Source: Bosea sp. BIWAKO-01 (lineage in GTDB: Bacteria; Pseudomonadota; Alphaproteobacteria; Rhizobiales; Beijerinckiaceae). From it: a stretch of DNA of 64,000 bases. A model generated the notes under the pieces. That model saw only the letters and a list, made by a program, of their open reading frames with translations. It was not told the origin of the DNA and made no database searches. Positions 38,120 to 46,351 of this stretch are shown here, piece after piece (within the stretch, counting starts at the first letter, position 1; each line of letters starts with the position of its first letter). The position numbers were made by a program, and so were the translations under genes. The stretch lies in assembly GCF_001748145.1 (NCBI RefSeq), contig NZ_BCQA01000001.1, positions 6,598,501 through 6,662,500 on the forward strand, read 5' to 3'.

Positions 38120-38512
38120 TCACACGGCGGCGATGCAATCCATCTCGATGTCGAAGCCGCCATTCCAGGCCGGGACGTTGATGAAGATCCGAGCCGGGGG
38201 GTCCTTGGGGAAGAAGCGGCGATAGACCTCGTTGACCGCCGGGAACATCTCGACCGAGGTGACGTAGACATTGACCTTCAGGACGTCGTCGAGCGAGGAG
38301 CCTGCCATCTCGACGCAGAGCTTCATCTGCTCGAGGACAAGCTCCGTCTGGCGCTCGATCCCGCCCGTATAGATTTCGCCTGTCTCCGGATCGAACGGCG
38401 GCGCGCCCGATACATAGATCGTATCGCCATGCTTCGTCACCGTCGACGTCGGCGCCTTGTGCCTTTCAAGATAGCTCGCCAGCGGCTCGGCACGGATGAT
38501 CTGTCTCTTCAC
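38120..38512 (-). CDS. RidA family enamine/imine deaminase
   Basis: A 130-residue RidA/YjgF protein. GDTIYVSGAPPFDPETGE, then VLKVNVYVTSVEMFPAVNEV and PPARIFINVPAW show the fold and the conserved Arg of the active site. RidA proteins remove reactive enamines formed by PLP enzymes. The start is GTG 38512, with GGGAG eight bases upstream; the longer ATG frame adds a low-complexity stretch. It is transcribed with the ABM gene and divergent from a LysR remnant, whose intact ancestor may have controlled it. Confidence 0.85.
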   Translation of the reverse strand: MKRQIIRAEPLASYLERHKAPTSTVTKHGDTIYVSGAPPFDPETGEIYTGGIERQTELVLEQMKLCVEMAGSSLDDVLKVNVYVTSVEMFPAVNEVYRRFFPKDPPARIFINVPAWNGGFDIEMDCIAAV

Positions 38513-38642
38513 AGCCGCCACTCCCGTTGCCCCTGTCCGATCGAAAGCCGCGACGGGCATGGGTCGCGCCGGGCACTCCCCATCTCTACCGCCACCCCCT
38601 GCCGCCGTCATTCGACAGCACTACGGTCGCGACCGAAGGATC

Positions 38643-38951
38643 GCGGCCCTGCGCACGAGCCATCTCGTACCCAGCGGCCCGGTGCTGCGCGCCAGCTCCA
38701 TGTCGATGATCCGCGAAATGCTGCTGACATCGGACAGGATCACGGTACTTTCCGGCCTGACGATGGTCGGAGATCTCGTTCGCGGACTTGTCCGGATCGT
38801 CCCCCTCGTCGTTCCGACGGGGGCCCGGCCGGGCGGGATCGTCCATCTCCCGGGAGCACCCACGGCCGGGCTGCATGCCTTCCGCAGCGTCCTGCTCGAC
38901 TATGTCGAGGAAGCGGTCGCCACGGGGCATGTGCGACGATTGCGCATGTGA
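38643..38951 (+). pseudogene. Remnant of a LysR family regulator (C-terminal half only)
   Basis: About 100 residues resemble the end of a LysR effector-binding domain: SMSMIREMLLTSDRITVLS, then GLVRIVPLVVPTGARPGGIV and HAFRSVLLDYVEEAVATG. The helix-turn-helix and the first effector half are absent; bases further left belong to the divergent RidA gene. The frame can be extended to 38496, but that part has no family character. I therefore call it a truncated relic rather than a working gene. Confidence 0.65.
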
Positions 38952-38988
38952 AGCGCAGGCAACCGCAATCGGCTGTTCCGATCGCGGC

Positions 38989-39741
38989 TCAGCGCGCCCA
39001 ATAGGCCACGATCTTCTGGCGCTCGGCGCCCGATTGCTTCAGCTCCTCGGACTGGGCGCGCAATGTCCTGACGACGGCCTTCTCGGCCGCGGCCCAGAGA
39101 TAGGTCCGTCCGTCGTCGAGCTGTTCCGAGGCCAGCAGGTCGATGAGGCGGCTGCGATCCGTTTCGCCATCGCGACAATGGAACCATGTCGTTGTCGCCA
39201 GGCGATGGTCCGGCAAGGGCTGCTCGTGGGTTTCATCCGCCACCTCGATGAAGACCCGGCTCGCGACATGCTCCGGCGTCTGTTCGAGAATCCGTGCAAC
39301 CGCCGGCAGGCCGGTGGCATCCGCGATCAGGATCTGCCGGTCCAGCGCGTCTGGCCGGGCATAGAGCCCGCGCGGATTGTTGATCACGATCCGCGCGCCG
39401 ATCTCGGCGTCACGAGCCCAGTCGCTGGCCTTGCCCCCATCATGAACCACGAGGTCGATCTCGAGTTCGCAGCGCGCGCTGTCGAAGCTGCGGACCGTAT
39501 AGGTGGAATAGCGGATGCGCTGGCGTTCCTCCGGAAGGACCCAGCGCCCCTCGGCATCGATCGTCGGCAGGACGAGTTCGCCCGTGGCGGGATCGGGGAA
39601 GAACAGGCGGATATATTCGTCCGGGATCCCGGTCGAGCGAAACCGGTTCAGGCCCTCGCCGGAAAAGGTCAGCCTGATCATGCCAGGCGTGAGGTAACGG
39701 CGCGCGACCAGCGTCGCCTCGTGGAACGGATTTTCCGTCAT
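38989..39741 (-). CDS. Siderophore-interacting protein (SIP/YqjH-like ferric reductase)
   Basis: A 250-residue cytosolic flavoprotein. FAD-binding barrel: RRYLTPGMIRLTFSGEGL, IRLFFPD and RIRYSTYTVRSFD (the R-x-Y-T/S-x-R flavin motif is RYSTYTVR). SIP C-terminal domain: LIADATGLPAVARILEQTP, HCRDGE and TYLWAAAEKAVVRTLRA. It reduces ferric siderophore complexes with NAD(P)H to release iron. Its promoter holds inverted repeats with AGACTA and TCTAAA elements. A YqjI-like PadR regulator lies 2.4 kb away. Confidence 0.9.
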   Translation of the reverse strand: MTENPFHEATLVARRYLTPGMIRLTFSGEGLNRFRSTGIPDEYIRLFFPDPATGELVLPTIDAEGRWVLPEERQRIRYSTYTVRSFDSARCELEIDLVVHDGGKASDWARDAEIGARIVINNPRGLYARPDALDRQILIADATGLPAVARILEQTPEHVASRVFIEVADETHEQPLPDHRLATTTWFHCRDGETDRSRLIDLLASEQLDDGRTYLWAAAEKAVVRTLRAQSEELKQSGAERQKIVAYWAR

Positions 39742-39820
39742 GGACTCAACTCACCCCGGCGCATCGGACAACCAGCACCGGCGCTTCTTCCACGGAGCGA
39801 CGCAGCCCGCAAGCCGCTTA

Positions 39821-39849
39821 GTCTTTGATTTATTTAGACTATCTCTAAA
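39821..39849. promoter_or_regulatory. Inverted repeats upstream of the SIP gene
   Basis: TTTAGA (39833-39838) and TCTAAA (39844-39849) form a perfect six-base inverted repeat with a five-base spacer; TAGTCT (39820-39825) and AGACTA (39836-39841) form a second overlapping one. The DNA is AT-rich compared with the surroundings. A PadR or iron-responsive regulator is a plausible binder. TTAGTC and an ATCT/TCTAAA element also appear in the PadR promoter (36595-36618). Confidence 0.5.
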
Positions 39850-39956
39850 CCAGCGGGACTGACTGAGCGGGCATGGGGCCCGCAGCGCCATCTGAAGGCA
39901 GGCCGTCGCGGCAGGCTCGATCAGGCGTCCCGGGGATGAGGCTCCTGCCCCCGGGC

Positions 39957-40889
39957 TCAGAAGCGCTTGCTCGACAGGACGTCGAAGGTCTTGCCGATCG
40001 TCGCCAGGGCCTTGTCGTAATCGGCGAGCGACAGGCAGGCGATCAGCGCGTCGATGATGGCAAGCTGTGCGATCCGGCTCGTCATCGCCTCGGTGCGGAA
40101 CTGCGTTTCACGCGCCATGGTGTGCAGCACGATATCGGCATGGGCGAGCAGCGGCGACTTGCCGAAATTGGTGATGCAGATCGTCGTCGCGCCGGCTTCC
40201 TTGGCCAGTTTCGTGGCTGCGACCGTCTCAAGCGTGCTGCCGGAATGGGAAATGGTGATCACCGCCACGTCGGGGCCGGTCAACGAGGCGCTGATTGCCT
40301 GGACATGGGAATCGACCACGACCTTCGCCTCGATGCCGATGCGCAGCAGGCGGTAATTGGCATCCTCGGCGATCGGGGCCGCGCTGCCGATGCCGTAGAG
40401 CTCGACCCGGCGCGCCTTCAGGATCGCGGCGACCGCGGCCTCCATCGCCGTGGTGTCGAGCACCTTCATGGTGTCGTGCAGAGCCTGGAGATCGCTGCGG
40501 AAGATCTTCTCGATCACCGCGCCGGTATCGTCGGAACGGGCCAGATCCTCGTGGATGAACTGGACCGGCTGCACCAGATCGCGCGCCAGCGCGATCTTGA
40601 CCTGCTGGAAGCCCCGCGCGCCGAGCTGCTGGCAGAGCGAGATGACGCTGCCTTCGCTCGCGCCGGTGCGCTCGGCCACTTCGGTGACCGACATATGCAC
40701 CACCTCGGCGGCATGGCTCATGAAGAAATCGGCGATGCGGGCAGCTTTGGGCGGCAGGTTGGCGCGTAGCGCCTGCAGGCGCTCGAGCGCCCCCTCGAGA
40801 CCGGGCGTGCCGGTGCCCTTGCGCTTCTCGGCGCCCGGTTCGCCGGGGGCAGCCTCGGCCGGTCCGGAATTGCGATTCGACGTCGTCAT
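39957..40889 (-). CDS. MurR/RpiR family regulator with SIS domain
   Basis: A 310-residue regulator. The N-terminal HTH (IADFFMSHAAEVVHMSVTEV, TGASEGSVISLCQQLGARGF) and C-terminal SIS sugar-phosphate isomerase-like domain (VELYGIGSAAPIAEDANYRL, VITISHSGSTLETVAATKLA) are clear. Such regulators respond to phosphorylated sugars or related phosphate esters. ATG 40889 overlaps the HAD gene stop by four bases; a frame further upstream is inside that gene. The linked phosphatases support a phosphorylated effector. Confidence 0.9.
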   Translation of the reverse strand: MTTSNRNSGPAEAAPGEPGAEKRKGTGTPGLEGALERLQALRANLPPKAARIADFFMSHAAEVVHMSVTEVAERTGASEGSVISLCQQLGARGFQQVKIALARDLVQPVQFIHEDLARSDDTGAVIEKIFRSDLQALHDTMKVLDTTAMEAAVAAILKARRVELYGIGSAAPIAEDANYRLLRIGIEAKVVVDSHVQAISASLTGPDVAVITISHSGSTLETVAATKLAKEAGATTICITNFGKSPLLAHADIVLHTMARETQFRTEAMTSRIAQLAIIDALIACLSLADYDKALATIGKTFDVLSSKRF

Positions 40890-41644
40890 GCGGATAAGGC
40901 CAGCATGCCGGCCGGATCGCGACAAGGCGCACGCGCCGAGATCTCAGGGAAGACCCCGTCGCGAAGCTCGAAATAGCGCAGGCCAAGACGCCGGGCGCCC
41001 TCGCCATCGGTCGCCGGGTTGTCCCCAACCATCAGCACCGCGTTCCGCGACAGCGCGAGCAGCGCCAGGCCAGCCTCGAACAAGGCGGCCTCCGGCTTGC
41101 CGATGATGCGGCAGGGCACCGGACCGGTGCAGGCGAGCAGCGCCGCCAGCAAAGCGCCGGTCTCCGGCACCACCGCGCCATGCGGGCCGGGATGGACGAG
41201 ATCGGGATTGGCGACCACGAGTTCGGCACCGCAGCGCACTGCATTGGCTGCAACCATCAGGCGCTCGTAGGAAAAATGCCGGTCGCGTCCGAGGAAGACG
41301 ACGTCCGGCCGCTCCTGCACCGGGACCAGGCCGAGGGCGCGGGCATGGATCATCAGGCTCTTGCTGGCCATCATGGCGATGCGGGCTCGGGGCCGCCAGC
41401 GCGCGATCTCGTCGAGCGCGGTCGCGCCGGCGAGAACGATCCGGTGCGGCGCGATGGTCAGGCCGAGACGCTTGAGGCCGCGCGACAATTCGAGCGGTGT
41501 GTGCTCGGCATCGTTGGAGACGATGACGAAACGCCCCTCCAGGCTTTCGAGAAAGACATTTGCGCCGGGAAGCATCTGCCGGCCGCGCACCAGGGTGCCG
41601 TCGAGATCGACGAGACACCCCTGAATGCCGTGAAGCGAGCCCAT
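40886..41644 (-). CDS. HAD-IIA family phosphatase (NagD-like)
   Basis: A 252-residue hydrolase. Motif I is CLVDLDGTLVRG with the nucleophile Asp, motif II SNDAEHTP, lysine region RIIGKPEAALF and motif III MVGDNPATDGEGA. The cap between motifs is NagD-type. It dephosphorylates small phosphate esters such as sugar, glycerol or nucleotide phosphates. It starts the two-gene operon with the RpiR regulator, divergent from a Dpp-type importer, and a metallophosphoesterase lies further downstream of that importer. Confidence 0.9.
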   Translation of the reverse strand: MGSLHGIQGCLVDLDGTLVRGRQMLPGANVFLESLEGRFVIVSNDAEHTPLELSRGLKRLGLTIAPHRIVLAGATALDEIARWRPRARIAMMASKSLMIHARALGLVPVQERPDVVFLGRDRHFSYERLMVAANAVRCGAELVVANPDLVHPGPHGAVVPETGALLAALLACTGPVPCRIIGKPEAALFEAGLALLALSRNAVLMVGDNPATDGEGARRLGLRYFELRDGVFPEISARAPCRDPAGMLALSA

Positions 41645-41686
41645 CGCGCGAATCCAAAACTGACAGCAAATGATGCCCGTCCATGA

Positions 41687-41703
41687 ACTGAGATAATCTC
41701 AGT
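41687..41703. promoter_or_regulatory. Perfect 17-base palindrome in HAD/importer divergent promoter
   Basis: ACTGAGAT, one central A, ATCTCAGT. It lies in the 197-base gap between the HAD-RpiR operon and the importer operon, 42 bases before the HAD start. Most likely the RpiR operator controlling both directions; this is by position and symmetry. Confidence 0.6.
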
Positions 41704-41841
41704 GTCAAATTCTAGATTGAATGAGTTTGTTTCATCGTCCTGTCATGAAGCGCGGCCTAGAACGAGCCCGTCGCAGCACGGGCCACGACTGAGGCGGGGC
41801 ATGCAGGGCGACGTCCGGCGGCTCCAGGGCAGGAGGAAGAC

Positions 41842-42765
41842 ATGCTTGAATTCCTCGCGGGCCGACTGCTGCGCATGGGCATCACGCTTTGGGTGATCGC
41901 CTCGGTCGTCTTCCTCGCCACGCGCCTGACCGGCAACCCGATCGACTTCCTGATGCCGGAAGGGCTGGATGCCGCCTCGCGGCGCGAGATGATCGCCTAT
42001 TGGGGGCTCGATCGTTCCGTCGCCGAGCAGTACTGGCTGTTCTGGCGCTCGCTGCTTTCAGGCGATTTCGGCCTCGGACTGATGGAGCGCCGGCCGGTCG
42101 CGACGATCTTCACCGAACGGCTCTGGCAGAGCGCCTCGCTCCTGGTCGCGACCCTGGCCCTGACGATCTGCGTCGGCGTGCCGGCCGGTATCCTGGCTGC
42201 CGTCTGGCGCGGCCAGGGGCGCGGCAGCGCCGTGCTCTTCACGGCCTTCTTCGGCTACGCCATCCCGAATTTCGTGCTCGCCATCCTGCTGCTGCTGGTC
42301 TTTTCCTACACGCTGCATTGGCTGCCCAGCGCCGGCTCGGCCACGCTCGCGCATTACGTCATGCCGACGGTCGCGCTCTCGGCCTATTTCATCGCGGCGC
42401 TGGTCCGCTACACCCGCAACGCCATGCTCGACGTCCTCTCGCAGGACTATATGCGCACGGCCCGGGCCAAAGGTCTCGCCGAGAGCAGCATCATTCTGCA
42501 TCACGGCCTGCGCAATGCGTTGATCCCCGTCATCACGGTGCTCGGCCTGCAGATCACCACGCTCGTCTCGGGCGCGGTGGTGGTCGAAACCGTCTTCGCC
42601 TGGAACGGCGTCGGCGACCTGCTGGTCGGCGCGACGCTGCGCCGCGACTATCCCGTCCTGCAATTCGGCGTCCTCGTCGTCGCCGCCGCCGTCATCGTCG
42701 TCAACCTGCTCGTCGATCTCGCCTATGCGCTGGTCGATCCGCGCGTGCGCCTGGCTGGAGCCTGA
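41842..42765 (+). CDS. Dpp/Opp-type ABC transporter permease (DppB-like)
   Basis: A 307-residue inner-membrane subunit with about six helices. GDFGLGLMERRPVATIFTER, FFGYAIPNFVLAILLLLVFS and YMRTARAKGLAESSIILHHG (the EAA loop with RAKG) are DppB hallmarks; VSGAVVVETVFAWNGVGDLL is near the end. Works with the DppC-like gene six bases downstream and the binding protein. No ATPase gene is in this cluster, so one is shared or lies elsewhere. Imported compound could be a peptide or a glycerophospho-type ester. Confidence 0.9.
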   Translation: MLEFLAGRLLRMGITLWVIASVVFLATRLTGNPIDFLMPEGLDAASRREMIAYWGLDRSVAEQYWLFWRSLLSGDFGLGLMERRPVATIFTERLWQSASLLVATLALTICVGVPAGILAAVWRGQGRGSAVLFTAFFGYAIPNFVLAILLLLVFSYTLHWLPSAGSATLAHYVMPTVALSAYFIAALVRYTRNAMLDVLSQDYMRTARAKGLAESSIILHHGLRNALIPVITVLGLQITTLVSGAVVVETVFAWNGVGDLLVGATLRRDYPVLQFGVLVVAAAVIVVNLLVDLAYALVDPRVRLAGA

Positions 42766-42771
42766 GCGGTC

Positions 42772-43674
42772 ATGACCGATACTCTCGACGCCAAGATCGC
42801 GCTTGCACCGGAGCGAAAGCCGCGCAGGCGCTTCGTGCGCCCAGCGGGCATGAATGCACTGGTCGTCGCGGCTGCGCTTCTGGCGCTCGCGCTCGTTCTT
42901 CTGGCGCTGCTCGCGCCCGTGCTTGCGCCCTTCGACCCCGATCAGCAGAAGCTGCTGGCCCGGCTGCGGCCCCCGCTCGGTTTCGAGCGCGCCAATCCGG
43001 CGCATTGGCTCGGCACCGATCAACTCGGCCGCGATCTGCTCTCGCGCTGTCTCTACGGCCTCAGGCTGACACTGGCGCTCGCGCTGTTTGGAACGCTGAT
43101 TGGGCTCGTCATCGGCGTCGCGCTCGGGCTCGTCGCCGGGCAGCTCGGAGGCCGGGTCGATGCGTTGGTCATGGGGCTCGTCGACATCAAGCTGTCATTG
43201 CCCTTCACGCTCGTCGCGCTGCTCGTGGTCGCGCTGGCGGGGACCGATGTCGCGGTGCTGATCGGTGTGCTCGGCATCGCCTATTGGGCCCATTTCACCA
43301 GGCTGGTGCGCGCCCAGGTTCTCGGCCTTCGGGAAATGCCCTTCATCGAGGCGGCCCGGGCCGCGGGAGCGACCCGCTGGCACATCGCGACCGTCCACAT
43401 GATCCCCAATATCGTCTCGCCGGTCGTGGTGATGGCGAGCCTGAACTTCTCGAACCTGATCCTGCTGGAATCCGCCCTCTCCTTCCTCGGGCTCGGCGTC
43501 CAGCCGCCCACGGCCACGCTCGGCTCCATGGTCGGCCAGGGGCGCGACTACATGGCCTCCGCACCCTGGATCGTGGTGGTGCCGGCTGCGGCGATCGTAC
43601 TCGTGAGCCTCGCCGCCATGCTGCTCGGCGATTTCCTGCGCGACCATTTCGACGTGCGCCTGCGCGAACGCTGA
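42772..43674 (+). CDS. Dpp/Opp-type ABC transporter permease (DppC-like)
   Basis: A 300-residue subunit with the DppC pattern: HWLGTDQLGRDLLSRCLYGL after the first helix, IEAARAAGATRWHIATVHMI as EAA loop, ESALSFLGLGVQPPTATLGS and a C-terminal LGDFLRDHFDVRL. Six bases separate it from the DppB-like partner. The N-terminal 20 residues are basic and hydrophilic before the first helix. Confidence 0.9.
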   Translation: MTDTLDAKIALAPERKPRRRFVRPAGMNALVVAAALLALALVLLALLAPVLAPFDPDQQKLLARLRPPLGFERANPAHWLGTDQLGRDLLSRCLYGLRLTLALALFGTLIGLVIGVALGLVAGQLGGRVDALVMGLVDIKLSLPFTLVALLVVALAGTDVAVLIGVLGIAYWAHFTRLVRAQVLGLREMPFIEAARAAGATRWHIATVHMIPNIVSPVVVMASLNFSNLILLESALSFLGLGVQPPTATLGSMVGQGRDYMASAPWIVVVPAAAIVLVSLAAMLLGDFLRDHFDVRLRER

Positions 43675-43729
43675 GGCGCCGTCTCCCCTTGCCTGCCGAA
43701 CCACCGTTGCTCGAACCGAAAGGGCTGAC

Positions 43730-45301
43730 ATGATGCTCAAGACCTTGCTGAAGACCGCGCTCGCCGCCGCGCTCGCGACAACCGCCCTGACCGGGCTTGC
43801 GCGCGCCCAGGAGCTCAAGGTCGGCGTGCAGAACATGGCGCCCTGGCTCGACCCCGGCCGCGATTTCTCCAATGTCGGCTCGCAGTTCTATTTCAACGCC
43901 TTCGACCCGCTGATCGGCAAGGACGCCACCCGCGCCGAGAGCGTCTGGCAGCCGGGCATCGCCACGAGCTGGAAGCAGGTTTCGCCGACCGAGATCGAGC
44001 TCAAGATCCGCCAGGGCGTGACCTTCCACAACGGCGCTCCGATGACGGTCGAGGATGTGCTCTTCTCCTTCGACCGCATCATCAACGCGAGCTTTGCGCC
44101 CTATTCCGTGCGCAAGCGCGACACGCTGCCCAACATGGCCAAGGTCGAGGCCGTCGATGCCGAGACGGTGCGGATCACCGCGACGAAGCCCGAGCCGCTG
44201 TTCGAGACCCTGCTCAACGTGCAGCAGGGCATGATCGTGCCGAAGAAATACATTATGGCCCTGACGGGCGATCCGAACGTCGCCGAGCCCTCCGATTTCG
44301 AGGCCTTCGCGCTGAAGCCCGTCGGCACCGGTCCCTACAAGATCGCCGAGTTCGTGCCGAACCAGCGCCTCGTCTATGAGCGCTTCGACGGTTTCTGGGG
44401 CGAGAAGGCGCCGTTCCAGAAGGTCACGGTGCAACGCATCCCGGAACTTTCCGGCCGCCTGACGGCCTTGAAGAATGCCGAGGTCGACCTGATCACCAAT
44501 GTCCCGCCGGACCAACTCGAGCCGATCGCCTCGGACGCGAAGCTCAAGGTCGAGGGCATGCAGACGCCGCTCTTCCACGTCGTCATCTTCAACACCCAGA
44601 ACCCGAAGATGGCCAATCCGAAGTTGCGCCAGGCGCTCTCCTACGCCATCGACCGCAAGACGCTGAACGAGGCGCTCTGGTTCGGCAAGGCGAAGGTGCC
44701 GACGAGCCATAGCTTCCAGCAGTTCGGCCAGCTCTACATGCCCGAGCTCGCCACCTTCGAATACGATCCTGCCAAGGCCAAGGCCCTGCTCAAGGAAGCC
44801 GGCTATGACGGCACCCCGATCCGCTACGACGTTCAGGCCGCCTACTACACCAATGGCTTGCTCGCCGCGCAGGCGATCCAGGAGATGTGGGGCGCCATCG
44901 GCGTCAAGACCCAGCTCAACGTCACCGAGCAATGGACCGGCTCCGACCCGACCATGATGGCACGCGCCTGGTCGAACCCGATGTATTTCCCGGATCCCGC
45001 GGGCGCTTTCGGCATCATGTGGGCGCCGACCGGCAATTCCGCCTCGGAAGGCCGCTTCAAGGCCGACGACGCCTATGTCGCGCTGTGGGAGCGCTTCCGC
45101 TTCTCGACCGACCTCGGCGAGCGCAAGAAGGCCTATGCCGATCTGATGCAGGCGATTAAGAACGACCCGCCGGTGCTGCCGCTCTATCAGCCCTACGAGT
45201 CATACGGCATGAAGCGCTCGCTCGCCTGGCGGCCCCTGCCCGGGCACATCCCCTATGTCCTTGACTTCCGTGCCGGCCGCGTGACGCTCGCCGCCCGCTG
45301 A
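43730..45301 (+). CDS. Extracellular substrate-binding protein of a Dpp-type importer (family 5)
   Basis: A 523-residue periplasmic protein with a signal peptide (TALAAALATTALTGLARAQ). Family 5 features: WQPGIATSWKQVSPTEIELK, VTFHNGAPMTVEDVLFSFDR, GTGPYKIAEFVPNQRLVYER and KLRQALSYAIDRKTLNEALW. The ligand is not readable; peptides, opines and phosphate-containing compounds are all used by this family. A strong hairpin follows the stop, separating it from the metallophosphoesterase. Confidence 0.9.
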   Translation: MMLKTLLKTALAAALATTALTGLARAQELKVGVQNMAPWLDPGRDFSNVGSQFYFNAFDPLIGKDATRAESVWQPGIATSWKQVSPTEIELKIRQGVTFHNGAPMTVEDVLFSFDRIINASFAPYSVRKRDTLPNMAKVEAVDAETVRITATKPEPLFETLLNVQQGMIVPKKYIMALTGDPNVAEPSDFEAFALKPVGTGPYKIAEFVPNQRLVYERFDGFWGEKAPFQKVTVQRIPELSGRLTALKNAEVDLITNVPPDQLEPIASDAKLKVEGMQTPLFHVVIFNTQNPKMANPKLRQALSYAIDRKTLNEALWFGKAKVPTSHSFQQFGQLYMPELATFEYDPAKAKALLKEAGYDGTPIRYDVQAAYYTNGLLAAQAIQEMWGAIGVKTQLNVTEQWTGSDPTMMARAWSNPMYFPDPAGAFGIMWAPTGNSASEGRFKADDAYVALWERFRFSTDLGERKKAYADLMQAIKNDPPVLPLYQPYESYGMKRSLAWRPLPGHIPYVLDFRAGRVTLAAR

Positions 45302-45310
45302 ACCCATCGC

Positions 45311-45336
45311 GAGGGGTCGGCCCCCGCCGGCCCCTC
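45311..45336 (+). terminator. 10-bp hairpin after the binding-protein gene
   Basis: GAGGGGTCGG (45311-45320) pairs with CCGGCCCCTC (45327-45336) over ten base pairs, one of them G-T, with a six-base loop. A pyrimidine-rich tail follows but no long T-run. Placed directly after the binding-protein gene, it may stabilise that mRNA and reduce downstream expression, as seen in other transporter operons. Confidence 0.55.
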
Positions 45337-45372
45337 CCTTCCGTCCTCGTCCTTCGCATCGTGAGCCCAGCC

Positions 45373-46266
45373 ATGGCCAAGCCTCTTCGCCTCGCGCCCA
45401 TTCGCCTCGCCGTCGTCGCCGATATCCATCACGGTGAGAACAGTTTCACCAAGATGGGCAGCGAGGCCCTGCCGCTCATGGCCGAGTTCCGCCGCTTCGT
45501 CGAAGAGGCGAGGCCCGATGCCGTGATCGATCTCGGCGACCGCATCTCGGACCGCGACCACGCGACCGACCTGCGGCTGGAGCAGGAGGTGGCGGACGCG
45601 TTTTCTGCCATCGCCGTGCCGCGCTTCCATCTCTGCGGCAATCATGACCGCGATCATCTGAGCGTCGCCGAGAACGAGGCCATCCTCGGCCAGCCGCTCG
45701 GCCATCGGACCATCGATCTGGGCGATTGGCGCCTCGTGCTCTGGGCGGCCGATTCACGGATCCACCGCCCGGGCGGCTTCATCCTGACCGAGGCCGACCT
45801 GCTCTGGCTCGCCGCGACCGTCAACGCCGCCGACCGCCCGCTCGCGATCATGAGCCATGTCCCGCTGTCCGGCCACGCCCAGACCGGCAACTACTATTTC
45901 GAGCGCAATCCCGAATTCTCGACCTATCCCGGTGCGGAGCGCGCACGCGCCGTGCTGCGTCAGGCCCGGGTTCCGGTCATCTGCCTCGCCGGGCATGTCC
46001 ACTGGAATACACTGACGATTGTCGACGGCATCCCGCATCTGACGCTGCAATCGCTGACCGAGAGCTTCACCACCCTGCCGCGGCCGGCGGGCGCCTGGGG
46101 GTTGCTGGAGCTCGGCGAGACGATCGCCTGGACAGTCCATGGCAACGACCCCTTCGTCGCGAAGCTCGATGCCGCAGACACGCTTCGACGCTGGATGACG
46201 CCGCTACAGCCATTCTCGGAGCATCCGGAACTGCGCCGCCGCCATCCTGCGCTGGCGGCGGAGTGA
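45373..46266 (+). CDS. Metallophosphoesterase (calcineurin-like)
   Basis: A 297-residue cytosolic phosphatase. All metal ligands are visible: VVADIHHG (DxH), DLGDRISD (GD), CGNHDRDH (GNH[DE]), MSHVPLSG and LAGHVHWN (GHxH). The family includes phosphodiesterases for cyclic nucleotides and glycerophosphodiesters. GTG 45361 is in frame, but ATG 45373 is the more ordinary choice. It follows the importer genes and probably cleaves the compound they bring in, with the HAD phosphatase acting afterwards. Confidence 0.88.
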   Translation: MAKPLRLAPIRLAVVADIHHGENSFTKMGSEALPLMAEFRRFVEEARPDAVIDLGDRISDRDHATDLRLEQEVADAFSAIAVPRFHLCGNHDRDHLSVAENEAILGQPLGHRTIDLGDWRLVLWAADSRIHRPGGFILTEADLLWLAATVNAADRPLAIMSHVPLSGHAQTGNYYFERNPEFSTYPGAERARAVLRQARVPVICLAGHVHWNTLTIVDGIPHLTLQSLTESFTTLPRPAGAWGLLELGETIAWTVHGNDPFVAKLDAADTLRRWMTPLQPFSEHPELRRRHPALAAE

Positions 46267-46351
46267 TCTCGCGCTTCACGGTCGCGCGGACGAGGCAGGC
46301 GGCAATGCAGAATGGCCGCGCCCGTGCTAGAGGGCGACTTGGGGGGCTGCC

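Noticed and set aside
38496..38951. The LysR-like stretch as an intact 151-residue gene
   Set aside because: The N-terminal part has no helix-turn-helix and overlaps the ridA start region; a remnant is the simpler reading.
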